Shown piece after piece: positions 1 through 9,300 of a DNA stretch of 23,203 bases. The stretch covers positions 1-23,203 of the forward strand of contig CAYWWY010000019.1 in NCBI GenBank assembly GCA_964462525.1, written 5' to 3'. The stretch is from CAYWWY01 sp964462525. GTDB taxonomy: Bacteria; Thermotogota; Thermotogae; MWEM01. The stretch's first letter is position 1, and every line of letters begins with the position of its first letter. The position numbers and the translations under genes are program-made. A model generated the notes under the pieces. It did not search any database. It saw only the letters and a list, made by a program, of their open reading frames with translations, and was not told the DNA's origin.

Positions 1-1491
1 TTTGGGAAGTCGTTGACGGTGTCGACGTTGAAGTATCTCTTTCAGGGAGAGAAGGGGCTTTTTGAGGATACCTGGATCTATGACCGGTGGGATTGGAATA
101 CCCGTTATCCTGTGGTGCATATCAGTATGACCGATGTGGATACTTCCTCCACTGATCGGCTCGAGGAGAGTTTGTATACCCTGCTGAAGGAGATCTACGC
201 CTCTTTCGATCTGGTTTTGGATGTGCGTTTGGTGAAGGATGCCTTTCGCCGGTTGCTGTCTTCGGTCTATCAGAAGACCGGTCAACGGATCGCTTTGCTG
301 ATCGACGAGTATGACAAACCTATTTTGGACCATCTGCATGAGGCCGATCAGGCCGATGCGATTCGCAATGTGCTTCGGACCTTTTATTCGACCATCAAGG
401 ATGCGGATCCTTTTTTGCGGTTCGTTTTTATCACGGGGATTACAAAGTTTACCAAAGCTGGGGTCTTTTCTACTTTGAACAATCTGGCTGATCTGACTTA
501 TCGCAAAGCTTATGCCACAATGCTGGGGTATACCCAGGAGGAACTGGAGAATACCTTTCAAACGTACATTCAATCCTGCTGCCAGGAGTTGGATATGGAA
601 CCTTCTGTGCTGATCGAGAAGATTCGCCAATACTACAATGGCTTTTCCTTCGATGGAAGGCGGTTTGTGTACAATCCCTTCTCGATCTTGAATTTCTTCA
701 GCGAACGCGCTTTTAAGAACTATTGGTTTGAGTCTGGCTCTCCCTACTTTCTGGGTCAGTATATCCGCAAGCATCAGATCGAATTTGATAAGCTGACCGA
801 TCATTCGGTGACTGAGAGCATCTTCAGCAGCTATGAGATTGAAGCCGCTCCGCCGGAGAGCTTTTTGGCCCAGTCAGGGTATCTGACCTTTAAAAGCTTT
901 GATAAAGAATTGGGGTATGCGTTGGACTTTCCCAACCAGGAGGTGAAGGATTCCTTCAACCAGTTGATCCTTTTACATGCTTACGAGTTGGACGATCATC
1001 AGGCGGGGGCGATTCGCACATCGATCATCGAGGGATTGCGCAGTCGTGATTTTGTGAGGATCTTTGCGCAGATGCAGCAGGTCTTTTCGGCAATTCCGTA
1101 TCACTTGTATCTGAAGCGGGAAGAGAAGAAGGGTGAAACCGGCGGGATCGAACGTTTGGAGCGGTACTACCATGCGGTGCTGTTGACCCTTTTGTGGGGA
1201 TGCGGGATCGATGCGGTGGCGGAAGAGCCTTCTAACCTGGGGCGTAGTGATCTGGTGATTCGGTATGGACAGGATGTGTGGGTACTGGAGCTGAAGAAGG
1301 CTTATTCTGGGCAGAATGCGAAGGATGCTGCGCAATTGGGATTGGAACAGATAAAATCGAAGGGGTATGGGGCCAGGTACAAAGACCGCTCCTTGTTTCT
1401 GGTGGGGATTGGGATCGATGAGGAGAAACGGAATCTTGGTGGTTTTGTGATGGAGTCGGTTTCTTTAAAACCAATTGGGGACGGTTCCTGA
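1..1491 (+). CDS. AAA-ATPase-like / PD-(D/E)XK nuclease-fold fusion protein, 5' partial
   Basis: The reading frame is open from the first base, so the gene starts upstream of the window. The first codons read FGKSL, the end of the Walker A loop (family consensus RRFGKSL). The Walker B segment ALLIDEYDKPILD follows at about codon 98, then FITGITKFTKAGVFS at about codon 142; both are hallmarks of the AAA-ATPase_like family (PF09820). The C-terminal part has SDLVIRY...VWVLELKKAY at about codons 417-436, followed by an IKSKGYG stretch. This is the D...ExK core of the PDDEXK_9/DUF1703 nuclease fold. Only the first ~30-40 residues should be missing. These proteins are common, often multicopy, cytoplasmic and of unknown function; a nuclease or defence role is inferred, not shown. 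A terminator follows about 60 bases after the stop. Confidence 0.9.
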   Translation, partial: FGKSLTVSTLKYLFQGEKGLFEDTWIYDRWDWNTRYPVVHISMTDVDTSSTDRLEESLYTLLKEIYASFDLVLDVRLVKDAFRRLLSSVYQKTGQRIALLIDEYDKPILDHLHEADQADAIRNVLRTFYSTIKDADPFLRFVFITGITKFTKAGVFSTLNNLADLTYRKAYATMLGYTQEELENTFQTYIQSCCQELDMEPSVLIEKIRQYYNGFSFDGRRFVYNPFSILNFFSERAFKNYWFESGSPYFLGQYIRKHQIEFDKLTDHSVTESIFSSYEIEAAPPESFLAQSGYLTFKSFDKELGYALDFPNQEVKDSFNQLILLHAYELDDHQAGAIRTSIIEGLRSRDFVRIFAQMQQVFSAIPYHLYLKREEKKGETGGIERLERYYHAVLLTLLWGCGIDAVAEEPSNLGRSDLVIRYGQDVWVLELKKAYSGQNAKDAAQLGLEQIKSKGYGARYKDRSLFLVGIGIDEEKRNLGGFVMESVSLKPIGDGS

Positions 1492-1553
1492 ATGGCACGA
1501 TATGGCGACAAAAGAGCGCGAAAGAGCAAAGCATTACAAAAGACAAGACCAAC

Positions 1554-1583
1554 CCGGCAGTCATCCCGATGCCGGTTTTTTTT
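1554..1583 (+). terminator. Intrinsic terminator after the first AAA/nuclease gene
   Basis: CCGGCA (1554-1559) pairs perfectly with TGCCGG (1570-1575) across a 10-base loop. Eight T residues follow directly at 1576-1583. It lies about 60 bases past the stop of the upstream gene, on the same strand. The stem is only 6 bp but GC-rich. Confidence 0.7.
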
Positions 1584-1617
1584 GACATAATGCGCAATCA
1601 GCCAAAGGAGGTGTGTT

Positions 1618-1704
1618 TTGCCCAGAGCTGCTCGAAAAACCAGTGCTTCGGGAATTTATCGTGTGGGCCATCTGTTCCAAGACCGCTATAAAAGCTTCCC
1701 AAAC
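1618..1704 (+). pseudogene. Relic of a REP-associated tyrosine (Y1/HUH) transposase
   Basis: A near-perfect ribosome binding site (AAAGGAGGTG, ending 5 bases before the start) precedes a TTG start. The encoded peptide begins MPRAARKTSASGIY, the usual N-terminus of RAYT/Transposase_17 proteins (typically MPRxARxxSxSGIYHVM). It then jumps directly to GHLFQDRYKS, a motif normally about 60 residues further on. The segment between, which carries the HUH metal-binding motif, is gone. The catalytic tyrosine region downstream is also absent and the frame continues into unrelated sequence. This is an internally deleted relic. Family assignment rests on motifs from memory. Confidence 0.7.
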
Positions 1705-1708
1705 AACA

Positions 1709-1738
1709 TTCATAAAAAGAGCAAGGATCTGATATACT
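1709..1738 (+). promoter_or_regulatory. Possible sigma70-type promoter for the second AAA/nuclease gene
   Basis: TTCATA (1709-1714) and TATACT (1733-1738) are spaced by 18 bases, about 45 bases upstream of the ATG at 1785. The -10 element is 5/6 to consensus and the -35 element 4/6. It lies just after the transposase relic and after the upstream terminator, so the downstream gene needs a promoter here or nearby. Confidence 0.35.
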
Positions 1739-1784
1739 TATCGTGGATAAGTGGATCGTTTGCACTTTCCAATAGGAGGAACCC

Positions 1785-3302
1785 ATGCGCACATTCTGCA
1801 CCGAAGGGCCTGTGAATCCTAAAGAGAATTATTTCGTTCCAAGGGCGGATTTGGTTGCCTTTGGGATGAAGAAGGTGGAGCAGTGGCGGTATTTCACCAT
1901 CTTCGCTCCTCGTCAGAGCGGGAAGACGACGTATTTTCAGTTTCTGATCGAGGCGATTCATAGGAAGAAACCGGATTGGTTGCCTATCTGGGTGTCCTTT
2001 GAGAGTATGGGTGTTCTTTCGGAAGAAGACTTTTTGGATCTGTTCTACCAACAAGTGGAAGACTTTTTTTCCACTCCTCTGGATCGGGAAGAAAGTATCC
2101 CAACGTTGGTGTCTTTTTTCCGGAGGGTAACAAGCCATAAGCACAAAGAGACGATTCTCATTGTGGATGAGGTGGAAGACCTTAAAAACGAAGCAATCCT
2201 CAATCAATGGCTTCATGTGATTCGGAGTATCTACCACCGGAAAGAAAAGGTAGGTTTGCGCAGTGTGATCCTGACCGAAGTAAGCAACATCACCGGTATC
2301 TTGCAAGACACCTCGAGTCCTTTCAACATTGCCGATCAGATCGATGTGCCTTACTTCACACAAGAAGAGGTCTTCGACCTGATTACCCAACACGAAGTAG
2401 AGACCGGTCAACATTTTGAGGGGGTTGTAAAGACAGGAATCTACGAACAAACCCTGGGCCAACCGGGTCTGGTCAATGCTTTGGCAAGGGATTTGGTGGA
2501 GAAGAAATGCCCGAATGGTGAGCTCATTGATCTTTCTTCCATGTATCGTACACTGGACGATTTCACCGAATACTACATCGACAAAAACATCTCCAACATC
2601 ATCTCCAAAGCCAAGTTGTATCCCAAAACCATGGAAGAGATCCTCTTTGGAGAAGCGGTTCCCTTTAAAGTCACGCAAAAAGATATTGGCATTCTCTATG
2701 CGAACGGGGTGATCGATCGCAACCCGGAAGGAGATTGCTATATTCCTGTTCCGCTATATAAGAAGGCCTTGTACCATCATTTCAAGCCCAAAACCAACGG
2801 AGAGAAAGAATACTTCAAAAGCCCGATCGAGACCTATAAAAAGTATATCGATGAAAAAGGCCTTTTGGATGTGACCAAACTCATGCGGCGCTACCTCGAT
2901 TACGTGAAAAACCGTGGCAATATCGTCTTCAGCCAGGGCAAAGCCAGCGAAGGGGTCTATCACTACAACATCGACGCCTTCTTCAGCACCTATGCGGAAT
3001 ACGCAGGGGCCAAATACTTTGTAGAAACCCCTGTGGGCGGAGGAAGGGTGGATCTTCTTTTGCTTCAAAATGAAAAGACAGACATCATCGAGATCAAACG
3101 GTACGATGCGGATCTGTATGAGAAAAGCCAGGGTCAACTCCACACCTATCTGGATCGCAGTGGCTTATCAGAAGGGCATCTGGTGATGTTCTCGGAATAC
3201 CACGAGCAGGAGAGCTATGAGAAGGTGGAGATCGAAGACAAGACGCTTCACCTTTGGGTGGTGCCGGTGAAAAGAGTCGTTCCTTCCAGGAGCGTTGAGT
3301 AA
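1785..3302 (+). CDS. AAA_35-like ATPase fused to a PD-(D/E)XK nuclease-fold domain
   Basis: This is a 505-residue cytoplasmic protein. The N-terminus GPVNPKENYFVPRADL leads into Walker A (APRQSGKTT, about residues 41-49), in the manner of the AAA-like family PF14516 (peptide GPVxxxxxFYVxRxxL...APRQxGKTS). Walker B is TILIVDEVEDL at about residues 123-133. The C-terminal ~110 residues contain GGGRVDLLLLQ (about 418) and DIIEIKRY (about 434), then QLHTYLDRSGL. This is the D...ExK...Q order of the PD-(D/E)XK fold. The start is set by AGGAGG seven bases before the ATG. It belongs to a different ATPase family from the upstream AAA gene but has the same overall architecture. Family members are widespread and functionally uncharacterised; nuclease activity is inferred from conserved-looking residues. 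Confidence 0.88.
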   Translation: MRTFCTEGPVNPKENYFVPRADLVAFGMKKVEQWRYFTIFAPRQSGKTTYFQFLIEAIHRKKPDWLPIWVSFESMGVLSEEDFLDLFYQQVEDFFSTPLDREESIPTLVSFFRRVTSHKHKETILIVDEVEDLKNEAILNQWLHVIRSIYHRKEKVGLRSVILTEVSNITGILQDTSSPFNIADQIDVPYFTQEEVFDLITQHEVETGQHFEGVVKTGIYEQTLGQPGLVNALARDLVEKKCPNGELIDLSSMYRTLDDFTEYYIDKNISNIISKAKLYPKTMEEILFGEAVPFKVTQKDIGILYANGVIDRNPEGDCYIPVPLYKKALYHHFKPKTNGEKEYFKSPIETYKKYIDEKGLLDVTKLMRRYLDYVKNRGNIVFSQGKASEGVYHYNIDAFFSTYAEYAGAKYFVETPVGGGRVDLLLLQNEKTDIIEIKRYDADLYEKSQGQLHTYLDRSGLSEGHLVMFSEYHEQESYEKVEIEDKTLHLWVVPVKRVVPSRSVE

Positions 3303-3315
3303 GCCAACAGATCAT

Positions 3316-3612
3316 TTACTGCGCTCGAGTGTTCATTCCTACCTGTTTTCCTTCCGCTCCGATGGCCACTACCAGGATCTTTTCGCACCCTTCGGTTTTG
3401 AGCTCCAGAAGGTATTGTTTATTAAGATCTGGAATCGAGAAATTCCTCAGATGAATCGCCCCCCTTTCACATCGTTTGGGTACTCCACAGAAAGGGTTGC
3501 CACTCTCATCCAATTCAGAGATACATATCCCAATCATGTTCATCTTCGATCTCGTCTTTGATCTCCATCACATACAACCCGCTTCCCCAGTAATAGACAA
3601 AACTAACAAAGA
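3316..3612 (-). pseudogene. Possible eroded minus-strand gene of unknown identity
   Basis: An open frame runs 3543-3316 (75 codons from ATG). It has protein-like composition, for example SELDESGNPFCG and QYLLELKTEGCEKILVVAIG. Immediately upstream, in another frame, YYWGSGLYVMEIKDEIEDE also reads as plausible protein before a stop at about 3516. The two could be one frameshifted gene. No good ribosome binding site is seen, I recognise no family, and chance open frames of this size are common, so confidence is low. Confidence 0.2.
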
Positions 3613-3784
3613 AATATAGTTACTACACCAATCATCCATGGTCGAATAGGACTGCCCTCCGTTTGAAAAGAAATTTCTCGTATGGCAAAAAAAAACCGGA
3701 TCAAACAAAAGGGTTTGCCTTATGAATGATCTCTTTCAAGCTGAATCTCAGAACCATGATACACAGCAAAGCAACAAGCAATAG

Positions 3785-3800
3785 GCCTCTAGCTAGAGGC
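3785..3800. promoter_or_regulatory. Perfect 16-bp palindrome upstream of the GH94 operon promoter
   Basis: GCCTCTAGCTAGAGGC reads the same on both strands with no spacer. It lies about 83 bases upstream of the candidate -35 element. A dimeric regulator could bind it, but no regulator gene is adjacent and no second copy was noticed. Confidence 0.35.
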
Positions 3801-3882
3801 ATAAACCGTTCCTCTGACGAAACGACCCCATTTCTCAAACGCAAAGACCTGGATAAACAGGTGGAAATCATATTTCAACCCC

Positions 3883-3911
3883 TTGATTCAATTGATACAA
3901 TATGCTATACT
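3883..3911 (+). promoter_or_regulatory. Extended -10 promoter for the carbohydrate operon
   Basis: TTGATT (3883-3888) is followed, after 17 bases, by TATACT (3906-3911). TGC precedes the -10 hexamer directly, forming an extended -10 element. The predicted transcript start is near 3918, giving a leader of about 97 bases before the ATG at 4015. Confidence 0.6.
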
Positions 3912-4014
3912 AATCAAAGCCGTGGTTCCAATTGCTTTTTTCCACCCATCCCTTGTCTGATGCTTTTTCCTGAAGAATGATTCTACGGACGTTTGCGGGA
4001 GGAGATAGGAACGG

Positions 4015-6369
4015 ATGAACCGATTTGACAACCGGTACGGTTTTTTTAGCGATTCGGGGGATTTTGTCATCACTGATCCCAAAACCCCAATGCCTTGGAC
4101 CCATATCTTGACCAACGGAAGATTTGGGACGATTCTTTCTCAAACCGGTAGCGGGTATTCTTTTTATCAGGATGCTCAGCAAAGCCTGATAACCCGATGG
4201 ATTCAGGATCTTGTCCATGATCGGTACGGCAAGTATCTGTACATCAAAAACCAAAATTCCGGTGAGATCCGATCGGTGACATACAAGCCCGTGATGGCGG
4301 AGGGAGAATATCGCATTCGCTATTCTCCGGGGCTTGCGATGTATGATAGCCAATTTAGCGATTATCAGTGTTCTCTGTCTCTGTTTGTCCCCTTCGACGT
4401 CGACGCCGAAATCGGGATCTTGACCATAAAAAACACATCGGCTGCTCCTCTTTCCCTATCGATTTTTTCCTATCTCGAGATGAACATGGGCACATCGAAT
4501 GACATCCATCGGGAGTTCCATAAACTCTTCTTTGACACTGTCTATACCGAGCGACTTCATACACTGTTCACGCGCAAGCACCTTTGGGCAGCAGGACAGC
4601 GTCATTGGAATGACGCCTATCCTTGGACGGTCTTTCATAGCCTGTCTGTGCCCGTCAGCAGTTATGATACCGACAAACGCACGTTCGTCGGGATGTATGG
4701 GGATTTGAAAGACCCCCTCGCGGTCTCCAAAGGCAGATGCGCTGGGACCTTGGGTCGGAATGTCGACGCGATCAATGCCCTGCATACCGATATCCGGCTA
4801 CAACCGGGCGAGGAGAAAACGATCACCCTGTTTACCGGAATCGGGGACAACCTGACCGAAGCAACTACTACTGTTCAAAAGCTTCAAGATATGGATCCTT
4901 CCCTTATTCAGAAAAAAACGGTTGATCGATGGAGCGCTCTTTTGAGCAGAGTCGAGGTTGAATTGCCTCCTGAAGACCGGGACATGGAGCTTATGATCAA
5001 TCGCTGGCTGCCGTATCAGGCCATCGCGGGCCGGATCTATGCGCGAACGGCGTACTATCAGATGGGGGGCGCTTTTGGGTTTCGGGATCAGCTGCAAGAT
5101 AGTCTTTCCGCGCTTTGGTTGGATCCGGACATCACGCGAAAACAGATCCTACTCCATGCGAACCATCAAAGAAGAGACGGGACGGTTCAGCACTGGTGGC
5201 TTCCTTTGACCGGAGGATTTCCTCAGCAGCGCTGGTCGGATGATCTGCTTTGGCTGCCATTGGCCATTGCGGAGTATATCCGTTTTACCGGTGATCGTTC
5301 GATTCTTGACGTTTCTATTCCCTACTGTAATGAGGGAACGGCTTCGGTAAAGGAGCACGCGCTTGTAGCCATTGACAGCGCGCTCGGGGCACTCTCGCCG
5401 CGAAAGATCCCCCTAATCCTCGATGGCGACTGGAACGATGGCCTGAATGGTTTGGGAAAGAACGGAACGGGCGAAAGCTTTTGGATGAGTGAATTCCTCT
5501 TCCATGTGATTCAGAGGGTTATCGATTCATTTGATCTTTCCTCTGAGGAACATAGCCGCTTCCAAAAAAGCGCCTCGGAGATTCAAGATGCCTTTAACTC
5601 GCTTGGATGGAATGGAAACTGGTTCGATCGAGCGACGGACGACAATGGCGCGATCCTTGGGGGCACGTCAGATGATCGAATTTTCCTCAATCCCCAAACA
5701 TGGGCCGCGATTTCTGGAATCACCGACCCCACGAAAACCGAGAAAGCCCTAGCCCATGTCAAGAGCCAACTCCTTTCGGACTATGGTCCTTTGCTGTTTA
5801 CTCCGCCTTTGACGCAACCGGATGAAGATATTGGATATCTCAGCCGGTACGCGCCCGGATCCAGGGAAAATGGAGGGGTTTACACGCATGCGGCCGTGTG
5901 GGCCCTCATTGCGGGGGCGAAGATGCGAGACGCGCAAATGGTTGACCGCGTATTCAACACCTTGTCACCGGCGAGACGCTCTTCCAAAGATCCAGATCTC
6001 TATCGCGCCGAACCCTACGTCATGCCCGGAAATAGCGATGGACCGCTTTCCGAAGCGCCCGGACGGGCGGGATGGACATGGTACACCGGGTCTGCTGGGT
6101 GGATGTATCGGGCTTTGCTGGAATCCCTGTTGGGCATTCGTCCGGAAAAAAAGGGATTTCGGATCCAGCCATGCACCCAGCGGTCATGGAAGAAGGCCAC
6201 TCTGCGGTTTTCCCTGCGGCAAGGCAAGTATATCCTTATGATCTCCAATCCATCCGGATTGTCGCTATCCGCCAACTTTGGGATCATGCTGGATGGAACC
6301 CCGCTACCGGATCGGCTGGTGCCCGATCAGGTAGGGTCGCATACCATCGAGCTTGTATATGGTTCATAA
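4015..6369 (+). CDS. GH94-family glycoside phosphorylase (cellobiose phosphorylase-like)
   Basis: A 784-residue cytoplasmic enzyme (no signal peptide), close to the usual ~800 residues of GH94. It would split a beta-linked gluco-oligosaccharide with phosphate to give a sugar 1-phosphate. The N-terminus (YGFF...PWTHILTNGRFG...GYSFY) is the usual GH94 beta-sandwich. Barrel motifs include GAFGFRDQLQDS and NHQRRDGTVQHWW. DGDWNDG lies at residues 470-476, with D472 the expected general acid. ENGGVYTHAAVW (about 619) and GWTWYTGSAGW (about 686) are the phosphate-site region. The GDWNDGLN form is closer, from memory, to the GH94 domain of cyclic beta-1,2-glucan synthases than to the ADWNDCLN of cellobiose and chitobiose phosphorylases, so the substrate is open. 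GGGAGGAG precedes the ATG. It is the first gene of an operon with a glucanase and sugar ABC genes. Confidence 0.92.
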   Translation: MNRFDNRYGFFSDSGDFVITDPKTPMPWTHILTNGRFGTILSQTGSGYSFYQDAQQSLITRWIQDLVHDRYGKYLYIKNQNSGEIRSVTYKPVMAEGEYRIRYSPGLAMYDSQFSDYQCSLSLFVPFDVDAEIGILTIKNTSAAPLSLSIFSYLEMNMGTSNDIHREFHKLFFDTVYTERLHTLFTRKHLWAAGQRHWNDAYPWTVFHSLSVPVSSYDTDKRTFVGMYGDLKDPLAVSKGRCAGTLGRNVDAINALHTDIRLQPGEEKTITLFTGIGDNLTEATTTVQKLQDMDPSLIQKKTVDRWSALLSRVEVELPPEDRDMELMINRWLPYQAIAGRIYARTAYYQMGGAFGFRDQLQDSLSALWLDPDITRKQILLHANHQRRDGTVQHWWLPLTGGFPQQRWSDDLLWLPLAIAEYIRFTGDRSILDVSIPYCNEGTASVKEHALVAIDSALGALSPRKIPLILDGDWNDGLNGLGKNGTGESFWMSEFLFHVIQRVIDSFDLSSEEHSRFQKSASEIQDAFNSLGWNGNWFDRATDDNGAILGGTSDDRIFLNPQTWAAISGITDPTKTEKALAHVKSQLLSDYGPLLFTPPLTQPDEDIGYLSRYAPGSRENGGVYTHAAVWALIAGAKMRDAQMVDRVFNTLSPARRSSKDPDLYRAEPYVMPGNSDGPLSEAPGRAGWTWYTGSAGWMYRALLESLLGIRPEKKGFRIQPCTQRSWKKATLRFSLRQGKYILMISNPSGLSLSANFGIMLDGTPLPDRLVPDQVGSHTIELVYGS

Positions 6370-6388
6370 GAAAAATGGAGGTGAACGC

Positions 6389-9300
6389 ATGAAAAGCATG
6401 AAAGTGTTCTTGGTACTGCTTGTACTGATCGGTGGATCGCTTATGGCTATGGAGATGATCCACCCGATGCAAGATGTGGAAGGATTGGATCACGATCATA
6501 CGGGCGCGCGTTTTGCTCTGACCCAGGATGCGGTTCGCGCAGGTCTTTATGCGGTTGAAGTTACACCCAGCGGATCATCCGAAGAGACGAAAGTGGCCTT
6601 CAAGCTTGAAGGTGATGTTCTACAGCGGTGGATCGGAAGGGATCGAGTCTATCTTTCAATCTACATTCCACCGCAATCAACGGTTCTTCCCAACAGTTTT
6701 TTCCTGGGTATGGCCGATCTATCGGATGGATGGGAATGGGTGGATGGAACCTTCACACACAAGACCGTTTCCGAAGGATGGAACGAAATCGAGTATCACT
6801 TGCTTCCAAAAATGTTCGAAGTGGATGAAAACGGCGTGTATATGCTGTATTTCTCTTTCTTCCAAGAAGAGAAAGGGGTCAAACAACCCTTGTTTGCCCC
6901 ATTTATTCTCGGAAGGATCCAAGCCGGAGACTCTGAGCAGCCGGCGCTTCGGCAGTATGTGTGGGATATGGAATGCGCCGAGGAGGTTGAAACATTCGAC
7001 AATGACCACACGGGAGCGTTATTTGCGCAAAACCATCAGTTTGTGGCGCATCAAAAGACCTCATTGGAAGTGAAGCCTTCGGGTGAGGCTGCAGAAACCA
7101 AAATCGCGCTTACCTTATCGGGCGAAAAGATTGAGATCTGGTCTAAAGCAGCCTTCATTGGTATGGATTTCTTTCTTCCCGAGAGCGTAGAACTGCTTCC
7201 GACCATGTTCTTCATGGGGATGGCCGACCTTTCGGATGGATGGGAATGGGTGGATGGACTCTTTTCTATCGATACGGTCGATCATGGGTGGAATACCGTC
7301 CGATACATTCTATCTGATTCCATGAAGGATCTCAACCCAGAGGGAGTATACGCGATCTATCTTGCCTTCGCTCATGAAGATCCGGATCGAGGCAAGATCC
7401 CTCTTCGCGATCCTATGTATATCGACGGGATCTATTCTGAGTGGATGGCCGAAGAAAGAGCGGAGCCTGTCAAAGACCGAGTTTTGGAACCACCCCAGGA
7501 AGTCGTGGTTACCTATGTTTGGACCATGGACACCGACGAAGAGATCCAAGGGTTTGACAATGACCATACCGGAGCGCTCTTTGAACGGTCGGTGGAACAG
7601 CATCTTGCGAAAGATGCTTCCATGAAGGTTGTCCCTTCCGGGACAGCGGAAGAAACCAAAGTAGCAATGAAGGTTCCGATGGACAAGATCCCCTACTGGG
7701 CCAAAAGTACTCAGATTACGCTCCATATCTTTGTTCCTGAGGGTGCTCATCCCGCTCCCAGTATGTTCTTCATGGGGATGGCCGATTTGACAACCGACTG
7801 GCAATGGGTGGGTGGGGTCTTCTCCGAAGACGCCATTGTACCGGGCCAGTGGAATGCGGTAACGTATGAGCTGATTGGAGAGATGAGAAACATCCAAGAA
7901 AACCGCCACTATACGGTCTATATGGCCTTTGCGGGATTTGACGAAGAAAACCAGAAAGTACCGCTCCAAGACCCCTTCTATCTTGGCGGGATGTATGTTC
8001 AGACCACGGAAATCCTGACAATTGAAGAAAAAATCGCCCAAGCAGATCCTGCAATTGTTGCAGAGGTAGATCAGATGCTGGATCTGGATGACGAGGCGCT
8101 TCTGGACCTCATTCAATACCGGACCTTTCGCTATTTCTGGGATAAGGCAAACCCCGAAAACGGACTGATCCTGGATCGCAGCAGAGAAGGCGCGCCTTCC
8201 AGCATCGCGGCGGTGGGTTTTGGACTGGGCGGCATTCCGATCGGGATCGAACGAGGGTGGATCGGATATGAAGAAGGATTCGAACGAACACTGAGGACCC
8301 TCAAGTCCTTTGCAGAAGGAAGGGTCGAGGGCCATCGCGGGTTCTTCTTCCACTTTGTGGATATGCAATCGGGAAGGCGGGTTTGGGAATGCGAACTTTC
8401 TTCGATCGATACCGCCTTGCTCATGGCCGGCGTGGTTCTTGTGATGGAATATTTCAAAGGTTCAAAAATCGAAGAGCTTGGCCGGCAATTAGTAGAAGCA
8501 GTTGATTGGAAATGGATGCTGGCGGGAGGAGACACCCTGTCGATGGGATGGAAACCGGAAGGCCCAGCCTTTTTGAGAGCGAGGTGGGATTCATTCAACG
8601 AAGGCATTTTGGCCTATATCTTGGCCATCGGATCGCCCACATACCCGATCAGCCCATCCACCTGGGACAACATCTACCGACCGGTCAAAGATACCTTTAT
8701 CTCCTTGCCTCAGGAGGTCTTGTTCGTATACCAATATCCGAACGTGTTTGTCGATTTTCGGGACAAACAGGACGCATACGCGAACTATTTCAACAACGCC
8801 ACTGTAGCAACCCGCTTTAATTGGTTGTACACCTTCATGAAGCGGTTTGAGTATGAAACATATGATATTGACGTTTGGGGGCTAAGCGCTTCGGACGGGC
8901 CTACGGGTTACAAAGCCTACGGCGCGGCTGACGGAAATCACGACGGAACGGTTGCCCCCTATGCGCCAATCGCCTCGATTGTCTTTACACCCGATCTCTC
9001 TTTGGATGCGATTCGCGGGATGCTGGATCGGTACGGCCCTTTGATCTGGACCGACTATGGTTTTGTGAGCGCTTTCAATGCGGATGCCATATGGTTTTCT
9101 CAAGAGCATATCGGAATCGATCAGGGGAGCGTTCTGCTTATGATCGAAAACTACCGATCGGAACTGATCTGGAATCTCTTTATGAGCAGTCCCTACATCC
9201 AAACAGCGATGGAAAAGATCGGATTTGAAGATCGTGTGGTCGATTATGCGGTCACGCCAGAATACGCCGCAAAATTCGAAGCTATGCTGACCGATCCAGA

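Larger units (their letters stand above)
3303..4014. other. 712-base spacer without a convincing gene
   Basis: No well-supported plus-strand gene is visible. The left half (3316-3612) shows a possible eroded minus-strand reading frame, described separately. The right half contains a perfect 16-bp palindrome (3785-3800) and an extended -10 promoter (3883-3911) for the GH94 operon, with a leader of about 100 bases. A weak A/T-flanked inverted repeat (GGCAAA...TTTGCC, about 3682-3720) lies between them. Confidence 0.6.

Noticed and set aside
1582..1610. TTGACA at 1582-1587 as a -35 element
   Set aside because: It overlaps the terminator T run, and no -10 hexamer lies at 16-18 bases.
1710..2678. 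Long open frame on the minus strand (322 codons)
   Set aside because: It is fully antisense to the AAA/nuclease gene, which has clear Walker motifs; the minus frame has no recognisable domain.
4030..4047. AACCG-GTA-CGGTT stem followed by seven T residues just after the GH94 start codon, like a terminator
   Set aside because: The stem is only 5 bp, and the bases encode the family-conserved YGFF segment, so the pattern is explained by the protein.
7310..8368. 352-codon open frame on the minus strand
   Set aside because: It is antisense to the glucanase gene, whose domains are unmistakable.
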